A program made the translations under genes and the position numbers. From IMG/VR virus record IMGVR_UViG_3300047409_000311, positions 1-41,376 of that record: a stretch of DNA of 41,376 bases; one strand, given 5' to 3'. Below the pieces are notes generated by a model. The model was not told where the DNA came from and did not search any database. It was given only the letters and a program-made list of their open reading frames with translations. Below, in pieces: positions 16,304 through 24,334 of this stretch; the stretch's first letter is position 1, and the number at the start of each line of letters is the position of its first letter. This stretch comes from a virus.

Positions 16304-17509
16304 CTAATTCGCTGCGAGGCGCACCGCGAGTTGAGGCCGGAGTGCAACCGCTCCCCACAAGACATCCAGGCGGATCGGCATGGTGTCGTCTGAAATACTA
16401 TACTGACGTACCGCTCTCATACTAATTCCATCTTTTACGACACGCGAAGCCATGTCCACACCTCCGGGCATGACAAGATCGGCAGTGGCGAAGGTAAAAG
16501 CGTCGGGTGAATATGCGAGGCTCAACCCGGTCGCCGCGCTCGCCGTCCCCATGAACGAAATCGCCGCAGTCGCGTTGGCCACGGGGATGGCGACGTTCTG
16601 CTGCGGGCTGCCGACCACGGCGTTGATGGCCGGCGCGATGGCCATGTTGCCGCCGCCGCCCGCGTAGGCCCCGGTCAGCACGAACTGCTGAAGCACACCC
16701 GAATTGACCTTGGTTTCCGGGTGGACCCTGTACACGCCCGCGATTGTGAACACGTCGCCCGCGTTGCCCGCGCCGGCTCCGGTGATCACGGCGAGGGTGG
16801 CGCCAGTGGCCTGATTAAGCACGATCGCCGTCGTGTAAGCCGCGTTCTCGGCGCCGCGCGTTTGCGTGGTCAGGTGGGTGTTCTCGGCCCACTCGAAGCC
16901 GCCCGCGAGGCCCATCACGCCGTCAGTATACTGGCGGGCGATCTGCGTGCTCTGCTGGAACAGGCCCTTGAGGCTGTCCACCAGATCCACGTTGTCCTGC
17001 GTGTTGATGCGAAGCTGCCACTGCTTGCTTTGCGGCGTCAGGTTGTCGAGCAGCATCTTGCGGGCGACGAGGACGTTCTTGAACGACTGCGCGACGCCCG
17101 GCGTGCCGACCTGGTTCCACACCGTCGGCCACATCATGCCGATGACCGCCGCCTCGATCTGGGCGGCCAACACGGCAATGGCGGGTTCAATGTATCGCGC
17201 CGTGAAGTCATCGATAGAGAGCGTAAGTTCGGCGCTGCTGAACGAGAAATCGACGTGATACTGATTGGTGATCGGTAGGCTGATCTGTGTCTCAACCGTG
17301 TTCTGCAACGACAGCGCGGGCGTCGTGCTGACGGTGTATTGCACCGGCAGGCGGATGCGGAGCGTGCTGCCGATCTTGGCGCCGCTCTGCGCGAAACTAT
17401 CGTCGTATTGCCTGTTGATGCTGCCGATGAAGTTGCATTTCTGGTGCAGTATCGCGAGCGCCTTGGCCGTGATCATGTTGATGGTGAGGAGTGTATTGGT
17501 GGCGGGCAT
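16304..17509 (-). CDS. Major capsid protein, P22 coat (gp5)-like
   Basis: The 401-residue protein fits the P22 coat family (gp5 has 430 residues): early helix KALAILHQKCNFIGSINRQYDDSF, then GSTLRIRLPVQYTVS, a central Ig-like insertion region with GDVFTIAGVYRVHPETK, and an end with GGVDMASRVVKDGISMRAVRQYSI..DTMPIRLDVLWG. It follows the scaffold gene, as in P22. A good ribosome site (AAAGGG, 8 bp) precedes the ATG. The 201-bp leader in front contains a duplicated 32-bp element. Confidence 0.92.
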   Translation of the reverse strand: MPATNTLLTINMITAKALAILHQKCNFIGSINRQYDDSFAQSGAKIGSTLRIRLPVQYTVSTTPALSLQNTVETQISLPITNQYHVDFSFSSAELTLSIDDFTARYIEPAIAVLAAQIEAAVIGMMWPTVWNQVGTPGVAQSFKNVLVARKMLLDNLTPQSKQWQLRINTQDNVDLVDSLKGLFQQSTQIARQYTDGVMGLAGGFEWAENTHLTTQTRGAENAAYTTAIVLNQATGATLAVITGAGAGNAGDVFTIAGVYRVHPETKVNSGVLQQFVLTGAYAGGGGNMAIAPAINAVVGSPQQNVAIPVANATAAISFMGTASAATGLSLAYSPDAFTFATADLVMPGGVDMASRVVKDGISMRAVRQYSISDDTMPIRLDVLWGAVALRPQLAVRLAAN

Positions 17510-17624
17510 GTCCGCGCCCTTTCATCACGAAGTAAACGGGAAAAGGGCTTCTCACCGCGTAACGGGTCTTGAAGCCTCGATTGCCCGCTGTGACGAAAGG
17601 GGTAGACGCAATCACAAACGGATC

Positions 17625-17695
17625 GGCACGACGCAACGCCATTACCTGGGCGCGGCAGGGGTGGGCACGATGCAACGCCATATACCGGGCGCGGC
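17625..17695. repeat. Duplicated 32-bp element between scaffold and coat genes
   Basis: Copies lie at 17625-17656 and 17664-17695 (39-bp period, about 28 of 32 bases equal). They lie in the untranslated gap after the scaffold stop and before the coat start. There is no convincing frame in this gap. The copies could be RNA structural elements adjusting coat expression, or a duplication remnant. Confidence 0.75.
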
Positions 17696-17710
17696 GGTTT
17701 CGGTTGGACG

Positions 17711-18481
17711 TTAGCGGCGAGTCTGTTTTTCGAGGTTCTGGCGCATGTAGAAATCGGCCAACTGCTGCGCCGTCGCCGTATATTCGTTGAACTGTGGACT
17801 GGCCCTGCCCGTCACCGGACGCACCGGGGCCGGCGCCCTGGTCATGGCAGGCGCGGCGGCGGCTCCGTTAACGCCGTTCGGCCGGGATCGATCGTGTGTC
17901 GCCTCCTCGATCGTCGCGGCGAACTTACCCAATGCGACGGCTCGCCCCCGCTCAGTCCGGAGGCTGGAGATACGCTGCAATGCCTCTGGATCATCGGCCA
18001 GCGCACCGGCCACCTTCACGCCCTCGGAGACCGGCATGTCGAGGAGCAGTTGCGCGATATTCGGATCGGCGCCCATGTCGATGAGGCGTTGGGTGCGTTC
18101 CGGCCAATCGGAGTATTGCGACTGGCCAAGGGAATGGAAGTTGGTCTGTTTGATTTCGGCCTCGACCTCGGCGCGGACCTCCATTCGGAGCCGTTGCGCG
18201 GCCTGCTCCGGCGTGTCGTCCTGAGGCGAGTGGCCCGCCAGTTGGCGGCGCATGAAATCGTTTTCAGCGCGGAGGGCCGCGAGGTCACGTTCCCTGGCAC
18301 TCGATCTGGCGCTGAGTTCAGCGAACCGCCGGTCGCGTTTGCTTTGCCGCTCCTCGCCGTCATCCTGCTCCTCCGAGGCGTCAGTCTCCGGTGTGGACTC
18401 TGGCGGCGGGGGATCGGGAACGGCGGGTTGCGGCGCGCCTCCGGGATCGGGAATGACCGGGTCGGTGTTGGTTTCGCTCAT
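17711..18481 (-). CDS. Scaffolding protein
   Basis: The 256-residue protein is highly charged and helical: a Pro/Glu/Asp-rich disordered N-terminus (about 1-50), a coiled-coil-like middle (LAALRAENDFMRRQLAG), and a C-terminal helix with basic residues (QLADFYMRQNLEKQTRR) of the kind P22 scaffold uses to contact coat. It sits just before the coat gene. P22 gp8 has 303 residues. No protease domain is present. Confidence 0.8.
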   Translation of the reverse strand: MSETNTDPVIPDPGGAPQPAVPDPPPPESTPETDASEEQDDGEERQSKRDRRFAELSARSSARERDLAALRAENDFMRRQLAGHSPQDDTPEQAAQRLRMEVRAEVEAEIKQTNFHSLGQSQYSDWPERTQRLIDMGADPNIAQLLLDMPVSEGVKVAGALADDPEALQRISSLRTERGRAVALGKFAATIEEATHDRSRPNGVNGAAAAPAMTRAPAPVRPVTGRASPQFNEYTATAQQLADFYMRQNLEKQTRR

Positions 18482-18495
18482 TGCAAGTTACTCGG

Positions 18496-18699
18496 TTACC
18501 TTGGCGCGTTGGGTTCAACGTCGTGATGGATGATCGCCGGTTGCTCGTCCTCCGGCATGACCGCCCGCTTCGCCAGCGAGCCGCACAGGATCGCGACCTT
18601 GGCCTCCAGGTCGAGCACGCGAGCCCGCAGCCGCTCGTTCTCGGCCAGCAGCCGGGTGCGCTCGTCGACCAGTTCGGTGAGCAGTTCGGTGCCGGTCAT
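18496..18699 (-). CDS. Small coiled-coil protein (67 aa)
   Basis: The ATG at 18699 overlaps the previous stop (ATGA). Heptads of Leu (LLTELVDERTRLLAENERL, ARVLDLEAKVAIL) make a leucine-zipper-like coiled coil over about residues 4-40. The tail is short and acidic. It probably forms a dimer or trimer and may help head assembly given its place before the scaffold gene. No family is recognised. Confidence 0.65.
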   Translation of the reverse strand: MTGTELLTELVDERTRLLAENERLRARVLDLEAKVAILCGSLAKRAVMPEDEQPAIIHHDVEPNAPR

Positions 18700-19121
18700 A
18701 TATCCACGCCCGGTCGGGACCAACCCATGCGCTGCAACCATCGCATCATCGGAGACGCGTGCCTGTCCTGGTATTCTGTTGTTTCACTCGCGCCAGCCAT
18801 AAGCCCTGTATTGTTGTTCGGTATCGGTTGACCAACAATCGCCGCCCCGACATTGTTGTTTGGTATCGGTGTCGCGGGCCAGTTCTTATGAATATACGCC
18901 TGCATCTCGCTCATCGGCGGCATGTCTCCCTCGGCCGTTCCAGGCAGGAACCTGCGCGCCTCGTTCTTCGCCCGCATCGCCGCCAACCACTGAGTCAATG
19001 GATCGGCGCCGGTCTGGGCGCCCGCCACCGCCATCGGATCGGTCGGATCGCCGACCTGCCACGGCGCGAGACTCAGCGGGTTGCCGCTGTCGTCGCCGGT
19101 CAGGAGCGGGTTACGGGTCAT
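18696..19121 (-). CDS. Hypothetical head-module protein (141 aa)
   Basis: The protein contains two copies of a short motif, PATPIPNNNVGAAIVG and QPIPNNNTGLMAG, encoded by recognisable DNA repeats around 18790-18870. The N-terminal part is Gly/Asp-rich with one helix (DPLTQWLAAMRAKNEARRF). No domain is recognised. It is co-transcribed with the portal. Confidence 0.6.
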   Translation of the reverse strand: MTRNPLLTGDDSGNPLSLAPWQVGDPTDPMAVAGAQTGADPLTQWLAAMRAKNEARRFLPGTAEGDMPPMSEMQAYIHKNWPATPIPNNNVGAAIVGQPIPNNNTGLMAGASETTEYQDRHASPMMRWLQRMGWSRPGVDI

Positions 19122-19136
19122 TGGGCCTGTAGCGCG

Positions 19137-19355
19137 TTAGGTTGTTGCTGTTGGGCGACCGAGGATCGCATCGATGATCCGCTCGACGTCGATCAACAGA
19201 TCGACATCCGTGGCACCACGCCCAGAAATGACGATCGCGTCCCCCACCATTTCAGCGCGCTCGCCCAGTTGGTTGAGGATTTCAGCGGTGATCGCGTCGT
19301 TGAGTTCATCTCGACGGGTCGCCTCAAGCGCCGGATCGTCCCAGGTTCGTGTCAC
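19137..19355 (-). CDS. Hypothetical small protein after the portal gene (72 aa)
   Basis: The start overlaps the portal stop (ATGA). The sequence is a helix (RRDELNDAITAEILNQLGERAEMV), a short beta part (GDAIVISGRG) and a second helix (DVDLLIDVERIIDAIL). The function is unknown; the coupling supports it as a real gene. Confidence 0.65.
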   Translation of the reverse strand: MTRTWDDPALEATRRDELNDAITAEILNQLGERAEMVGDAIVISGRGATDVDLLIDVERIIDAILGRPTATT

Positions 19356-21565
19356 GCCCCGCCCCCCGGAGCCGGTCCAGGCGGCGCCTGACCGTTCGCC
19401 CCGTTCACGGGCACGGGTGGCGCCAGCGTGGTCTGTAGCTCGCTCTCGTCCGCCGCGTGCTGCTGGAGGAGCGGGTGGATCTCGGTGCCCAGCATATCAG
19501 CTACCATTTGCCGCACGATCGCCTGGAGGCTGAGCGGATCTATCGCGCCAACCGCCTTCAATCGATCCGTCTCCGCCTGATAGTCCTTGATCTCGATCTC
19601 CGCGCTCTTGTCCTTGGCCTGCTCCTGAGCATGCACCAACTGGGCCTTTAGCGATGCGATCTCCGCGTCTGCCTTCTGCAACATCCCTTGCGCCTGCTGC
19701 TGCATCTGCTGAGCCTGCTGCGTGACGGCCATCACCTGCGGGTCCGGTCCCGCCTTGTAGTTCGGCGGCAGGCCACGTTTCAACCGCTCCGCCAACTCAT
19801 CAGCGCCGGGGAAATCCGAGTTCGCGGCCCAGAAATCGCCGACGATCTGGAACGCCGCCGGGTTTTGTTGCATGATCTGGCTGAACGCGTTGGCCGCCTC
19901 CTGCCTTTGCGTGCCGTAACTCGGCCCGACATCGGCCTCTACGTCATAAGTCCCGACATTTGGATTGAAAATGATCGCCGGATCGGGCTGCGCGGGATCT
20001 TCCTGCTGTTTTTGGGCCTCGGCGGGCGAAATCGGCCCCGGAGGCGCGCCGTTCGGCTGCTGACCGATGTATTGATGCGCGTCGGGCATGTCAGGCGCGA
20101 TCATCGCCTTGTTTTCGGTGCCATCCTCCGCCAGCGTCATCACAACGCGCCGCGTGTCGTATATTTTTGGTATCAGATCGAGCAGGATGCGACCGATTTG
20201 CCGAATACCCTTGGCCTGATTGTCGATGTAGTGGTACGTCGCCGTATCACCTTGCCGCTGCCGCTGCTGAATGGCGATTCCCGACCGTTCGTTGCTCGGC
20301 ATACCCAGTTCGGCCTGATACTGGCCGGTCACGCTCATCAGATCTTGCCGCGCGATGGTCATGCCCTGGATGTAAGCCTGGGCCATGGTCGGCGGCTCGA
20401 CCCGCGACGGCGCCGCGATCGTATTTCCCGCCTCGTCGATGCCGTTATAGACCAACACCGACCAGTTCTTGACGTTCGCCGTCGCCCACTGCTCCGTCCG
20501 GCCCTCGATCGCGTCGGCACGCGCCACATAGGGCGTCTTGGTCTGCAACGCGACCTGTTCGACGGCGGCACTGGCCCAATAATTGTAGATCCTCTGTGCA
20601 TCGATCTGGGCGCGCGTGTGGCCCTTGCGGTCCATCTCGCCCTCGATGACCGTCTCCTCGCCAATGAACGGCACGATCGGGATGTACTTGCCCAGCCATT
20701 GCTCACGATCGATGATCTTGTCGCCGGCCAGCTTGAACCACTCGATCTCCGGCTCCGCCACATCGCGGCTCTGGACGATCAACGCCTTCACCTGATCGCG
20801 AAACTCCGCCGGTATCTCGCTGTCACGCACCACGGTCCCATCCTGGAGCCGGTGCAACGTCTCGTTATTGAGGTTGCGCCGCCAGTATTCCGCGATCCTC
20901 ACGTGATCCTTGTCGTTCCACCCATCGCTGTGCTCCAACGTGGCCGGCGCCGGGTTATCCTCCTCGCCATATTCCTCCTCGTAACGATCGCGTGGGATGT
21001 CCTCGAACACGAACGCGAAACCGGCGTCCGATTTGTCGTACATCTTGGCGTCCGGGTCCATGTAGACCGAACGCGGATCGGGCACGCGACGGATGAACAG
21101 GTCGAGGTCGAAGCTGTTCTCGTCCACGTAATCAGTCTCGACGCGGACATACCCGATGCCGCTCTCGACCTGATGGTATGTCGCCGTGCTGTAAGCATCG
21201 ACGGCCTTGCTGACATATTCAATGCGCCGGATGATGCCGCTGAACACCTGGGCCGCCTCGTAGCTGGCGTGGCCGCCGACAGGAGTGACCTTGATCTGGG
21301 CTTTGTTCTGCCTTGCATCGTTCACGATCTGGAGCACATGCTGGCGCGTCTGATTGTATGTCAGGGTCGGGCGGTCACCTCGATCCGTCATGGTTCCGTT
21401 ATTATTACACCATTGCCACCCATTATGGACGTCTCCATTATTGAACCTGGTATCAAAAAGCGCTCTTTGTCGCCATGTGGACTCCCAGGCTACGCACCTC
21501 TCGAACCTTTCCTTCGCGGTTTTAAGGATTTCCTCATCGTCGTCTTTTGGACGCCGAGCCATCAT
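19352..21565 (-). CDS. Portal protein, P22 gp1-like
   Basis: At 737 residues it is close to P22 gp1 (725). Recognisable family stretches are NNGDVHNGWQW, RPTLTYNQTRQHVLQIVNDARQN, VESGIGYVRVETDY, VPDPRSVYMDPDA and GMPSNERSGIAIQQRQRQGD. The C-terminal third (about 600-690) is a Gln-rich coiled coil (VTQQAQQMQQQAQGMLQKADAEIASLKAQL), like the portal barrel. It forms the dodecameric DNA gate at one capsid vertex. An HNH gene sits only 6 bp upstream. Confidence 0.92.
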   Translation of the reverse strand: MMARRPKDDDEEILKTAKERFERCVAWESTWRQRALFDTRFNNGDVHNGWQWCNNNGTMTDRGDRPTLTYNQTRQHVLQIVNDARQNKAQIKVTPVGGHASYEAAQVFSGIIRRIEYVSKAVDAYSTATYHQVESGIGYVRVETDYVDENSFDLDLFIRRVPDPRSVYMDPDAKMYDKSDAGFAFVFEDIPRDRYEEEYGEEDNPAPATLEHSDGWNDKDHVRIAEYWRRNLNNETLHRLQDGTVVRDSEIPAEFRDQVKALIVQSRDVAEPEIEWFKLAGDKIIDREQWLGKYIPIVPFIGEETVIEGEMDRKGHTRAQIDAQRIYNYWASAAVEQVALQTKTPYVARADAIEGRTEQWATANVKNWSVLVYNGIDEAGNTIAAPSRVEPPTMAQAYIQGMTIARQDLMSVTGQYQAELGMPSNERSGIAIQQRQRQGDTATYHYIDNQAKGIRQIGRILLDLIPKIYDTRRVVMTLAEDGTENKAMIAPDMPDAHQYIGQQPNGAPPGPISPAEAQKQQEDPAQPDPAIIFNPNVGTYDVEADVGPSYGTQRQEAANAFSQIMQQNPAAFQIVGDFWAANSDFPGADELAERLKRGLPPNYKAGPDPQVMAVTQQAQQMQQQAQGMLQKADAEIASLKAQLVHAQEQAKDKSAEIEIKDYQAETDRLKAVGAIDPLSLQAIVRQMVADMLGTEIHPLLQQHAADESELQTTLAPPVPVNGANGQAPPGPAPGGGA

Positions 21566-21571
21566 ATATCC

Positions 21572-22411
21572 TCATAGCAGGCGACCCTGCTCTCTGGCCC
21601 ACTTCTCGGGCGGTTTGTTATGCTTGGTCCTATTGCACGGCAGACACAGCAACTGGATGTTGCTGATGTTGTTTGACCCGCCGCGAGTGATTGGAATGAT
21701 GTGGTCGATTTCATAGTATTTGCGTATTGACTTGTTACATCCAGCGCAGCGCTCACGCTGCCTGATGTAAAGTGCTTCAATCTGCTCCGCCGTGTGAGAG
21801 CCGCCATTCGCCAGTTTCCTGACGCGGCGGTTCTCCACATACACCCTGGTTCGTAGCTTGTTTGCCGCCAGCCATGCCTTCTTTACCGCCTTGATCTTCT
21901 CAGCATTTTCTTGCCGCCAAACCTTACTGGTTATGCGACGATGATCCGCGTTGGCACGATGCCAAGCCGCTCGGAGAGAAGCGACATGCTCTCTGTTAGC
22001 CTTCTGCCAAACCCGCGCCGCCTCGTCCCATCGCTCTCGATTGGCTGCCCGCCATTCCATCGTCCTGGCGGTGATCTTCTCTTTGTTCGCCTCACGGTAG
22101 GCTTTCTCATAGGCCTTGCGCGCTTCGGGATTGGGACGAACCCACGTCTGTGCCCACGCCTTAACCTTGTCCTTATTGGCCTTCCGCCAAACGTCCACCT
22201 GGGCAGCGCACCCCAGAGGATTGTCGTCACGCTGCCGTTGAGCGGCATTCTTGGCACACTCGACGCATAGGCCTTGAGCCACGTATCGCTGGGCGAGATG
22301 CCCTCGGCGACATTCCATGCCGGTGAAAAACAGAGGTTCGCCAGCCGCCTTTGCCTCGGCGCGAGTGACACGCGGCCCGTCATACGGCACATACGCGGTA
22401 GCCTTGGTCAT
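21572..22411 (-). CDS. HNH endonuclease with seven W-x-x-A-N repeats
   Basis: Residues 1-50 include a Cys/His cluster (CRRGH, LCVEC). The middle (about 72-200) has seven roughly 14-residue repeats of the type VWRKANKDKVKA, AYREANKEKITA, VWQKANREHVAS. The C-terminal 70 residues form an HNH nuclease: RCAGCNKSI, EIDHIIPITRGGSNNISN, LLCLPCNRTKHNK (Cys-x2-Cys pairs with the His-Asn-His core). The Trp/Asn repeats are likely helical DNA-contact modules. It sits directly before the portal gene in the same direction, a common spot for homing endonucleases. Confidence 0.88.
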   Translation of the reverse strand: MTKATAYVPYDGPRVTRAEAKAAGEPLFFTGMECRRGHLAQRYVAQGLCVECAKNAAQRQRDDNPLGCAAQVDVWRKANKDKVKAWAQTWVRPNPEARKAYEKAYREANKEKITARTMEWRAANRERWDEAARVWQKANREHVASLRAAWHRANADHRRITSKVWRQENAEKIKAVKKAWLAANKLRTRVYVENRRVRKLANGGSHTAEQIEALYIRQRERCAGCNKSIRKYYEIDHIIPITRGGSNNISNIQLLCLPCNRTKHNKPPEKWAREQGRLL

Positions 22412-22492
22412 GGGTCAGATCCATGTTCGAGGTCAGGCTCGGACCAGGGCGGTTGCACGCCCCCCGAGCCGTCCGGTCATCATAGCACACAG

Positions 22493-22678
22493 TCACGGCT
22501 GCCGCTTCACCGCGATGATCCGCTCTTCCAGCCGCGCGATGCCTTCCTTGACCGTCGCGTCCGTCGCCTCCAGGCCGCGTCTGACATCACCGACCAGCAC
22601 GCGGTTCTGATCCATCGTCGCCCGCATGGCGGTCACCTCGGCCCGCAGCACGTCAACGCGCCGCTCCAGGTGATGCAC
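22493..22678 (-). CDS. Coiled-coil protein with upstream open membrane segment
   Basis: From GTG at 22678 it encodes 61 residues of coiled coil (ERRVDVLRAEVTAMRATMD, VKEGIARLEERI). The frame stays open upstream to 22795 and there encodes a clear membrane helix (LGIAATLVALAGTILGGVAA), but that part holds no ATG, GTG or TTG; it begins directly after the TGA of the gene at 22796-22954, in the same frame. A membrane helix plus coiled coil is typical of small phage lysis or anchor proteins. The real start is therefore uncertain: GTG 22678, a rare start such as ACG at 22795, or read-through of the TGA. Confidence 0.55.
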   Translation of the reverse strand: MHHLERRVDVLRAEVTAMRATMDQNRVLVGDVRRGLEATDATVKEGIARLEERIIAVKRQP

Positions 22679-22795
22679 CGAGGCGAGCCATGTGCTGGCC
22701 GCCGCGACACCACCGAGGATCGTGCCGGCGAGGGCAACGAGCGTTGCGGCGATACCGAGGTTCTGACGAACCCAACCTGATGCGGCGTCGACCGT

Positions 22796-22954
22796 TCACC
22801 GTATCCCCGGCAGGAAGATGAACAGTCCCAGCAGCAGCACCGCGACGAACGCGAAGAACACATTGCTCGATGCGAACGGGGCCATCGGCGGCAGTGGCAG
22901 GATCGTGAGCAGCCACAGGAACATGACGACCACGAACAGGATTTCAATGATCAT
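22796..22954 (-). CDS. Small two-helix membrane protein, holin-like
   Basis: The ATG at 22954 follows GGAGTGAGA. The 52-residue product is two hydrophobic helices (IIEILFVVVMFLWLLTILPL and VFFAFVAVLLLGLFIFL) joined by a short Pro-rich turn, ending Pro-Gly-Ile-Arg. Size and topology resemble class II holins, though no charged C-terminal tail is present. The stop is TGA, and the same frame continues into the next membrane segment. The lysis role is inferred from topology only. Confidence 0.6.
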   Translation of the reverse strand: MIIEILFVVVMFLWLLTILPLPPMAPFASSNVFFAFVAVLLLGLFIFLPGIR

Positions 22955-22958
22955 GTTC

Positions 22959-23141
22959 TCACTCCGCCGCCTTTGGTGGGTACTGGTGATGCGCGCGCTC
23001 ATCGCCTGATGCGACACATTGCCGCTGGATTTCACCGATCAGCGGCGCCGCGATGCGATAGGGCGCCTCGGACAACACCCGCATAACCGTCTCCCAGGCC
23101 TGCGCTTCCAGCGTCACGGATAGCTTGTCGGTCGGGCTCAT
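22959..23141 (-). CDS. Hypothetical small protein (60 aa)
   Basis: The ATG at 23141 overlaps the preceding fibre stop (ATGA). The core LSVTLEAQAWETVMRVLSEAPYRIAAPLIGEIQRQC is a pattern seen in small uncharacterised phage proteins located between fibre and lysis genes: one beta strand followed by two helices. The function is unknown. Confidence 0.65.
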   Translation of the reverse strand: MSPTDKLSVTLEAQAWETVMRVLSEAPYRIAAPLIGEIQRQCVASGDERAHHQYPPKAAE

Positions 23142-24334
23142 TTCGCGACCCATCCCGTGTTACCCGTGCCACTTTCCTTGACGTAGAAGCAGGTTGCCGC
23201 ACCACCGTCGAAACGGCGATAGGTCGAGCCCTTGTTCGCGGTCACGACGCCCTCCGGTGAGCCACTGCCGGCGGTGTCCCGGCAAATGTTCGTCGGCGTT
23301 CCCGTCGTGCCGGTCAGCCACGCGACACCTTGCCCCGCCAGAAGCGTCGTCGCATTGGTATCCGTATAAACGGCCCTGGTGTGATCAATGCCATGCAACC
23401 AGGTGCCATCGGCCTGCATCGGCCCATACGGATATTGCGAAACCGTTCCGGTGATATCCCCGGTGACATAGATCGCGCGCCCGGTCTGCCCAACCGCCGC
23501 ATTCGGTTCGACCAGGAAGCAATTGTAAAACTTGGTCGGAAATCCAGTGCTGTTTGGCCCACCCGACGGGCTGACGGTAAATGCGAAAGTCGCGTTTTTG
23601 CCCTCTCCGCCCGTCGTGGCTCCGGATACGGCGTTCTCCGCGACCATCAGCAAACCACCCGTCGGATTGCCGGTCGAGCGATCTCGTTGCCAACCCGCGT
23701 CACGGCCTCGGTTGACGATGTTCCACTCGGCGATCGTGGTGTTCCAGACATGCGGTGAAGCGGCGTCATTGGGCGACAGCACGCTGATCCAATGACCCAT
23801 GAATACCGGATTGTTGGCGAGGCCGCCGACATAAGGCGACGGATCGAAGATGCAAAGCCACGTCGCCCCGACATCAAATCCGGTGGAGAAGCTGCTGCTG
23901 TTATAGTCGAACCGGACCCCGGCCGCTTCGTGGCTCCCGGTATTCACTGAGTGACTGTAAAACCCGGTAACGCCATTCTCCGGGGTGGCGTTGGTGGCGA
24001 ATAACTGTAACGGAGCACTGATGAACATGCTCCCCAGCCGACTATCGACCTGCCACGCGGTCCCGACGTAAGCACCGCCAGGATCATAAGCGTACAACGC
24101 GAGATTATCCGACGCGTCGGTGACCATCCGCCAACGATTATGCCCGCCGGTCTGCCACTGCACACCCTCACCGCTGCCCGAAGCACCATTGAGTGTGAGC
24201 GTTGGGGCGCCGCTGCCGTCACCAATCACGATCGGCGAATAAGGGCCGCCACCGGCGTTGGCGATGGCCGTGTTGAGTTCATCGGCGAAAAGCGCGTCAC
24301 CCTCGCTCCAAGGGTAGGAGGGGCGGCCGCTCAT
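23138..24334 (-). CDS. Tail fibre/receptor-binding protein sharing the tailspike anchor
   Basis: The 398-residue protein starts with YPWSEGDALFADELNTAIANA, matching the start of the tailspike at 12252-13823 (YPWQDGDILYADDLNAAVGN). The rest is Gly/Ser/Thr/Asn-rich and beta-strand-rich, as in trimeric fibre bodies (LTLNGASGSGEGVQWQTGG, ISAPLQLFATNATPENG). No catalytic motif is seen. It probably attaches to the same tail site as the tailspike, giving the phage an alternative or second receptor specificity. Both ends overlap neighbours by 4 bp. Confidence 0.7.
   Translation of the reverse strand: MSGRPSYPWSEGDALFADELNTAIANAGGGPYSPIVIGDGSGAPTLTLNGASGSGEGVQWQTGGHNRWRMVTDASDNLALYAYDPGGAYVGTAWQVDSRLGSMFISAPLQLFATNATPENGVTGFYSHSVNTGSHEAAGVRFDYNSSSFSTGFDVGATWLCIFDPSPYVGGLANNPVFMGHWISVLSPNDAASPHVWNTTIAEWNIVNRGRDAGWQRDRSTGNPTGGLLMVAENAVSGATTGGEGKNATFAFTVSPSGGPNSTGFPTKFYNCFLVEPNAAVGQTGRAIYVTGDITGTVSQYPYGPMQADGTWLHGIDHTRAVYTDTNATTLLAGQGVAWLTGTTGTPTNICRDTAGSGSPEGVVTANKGSTYRRFDGGAATCFYVKESGTGNTGWVAK

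Noticed and set aside
19688-21577. A 629-codon open frame on the plus strand opposite the portal gene
   Set aside because: Its composition is that of an antisense GC-rich frame and the portal on the other strand is clear.
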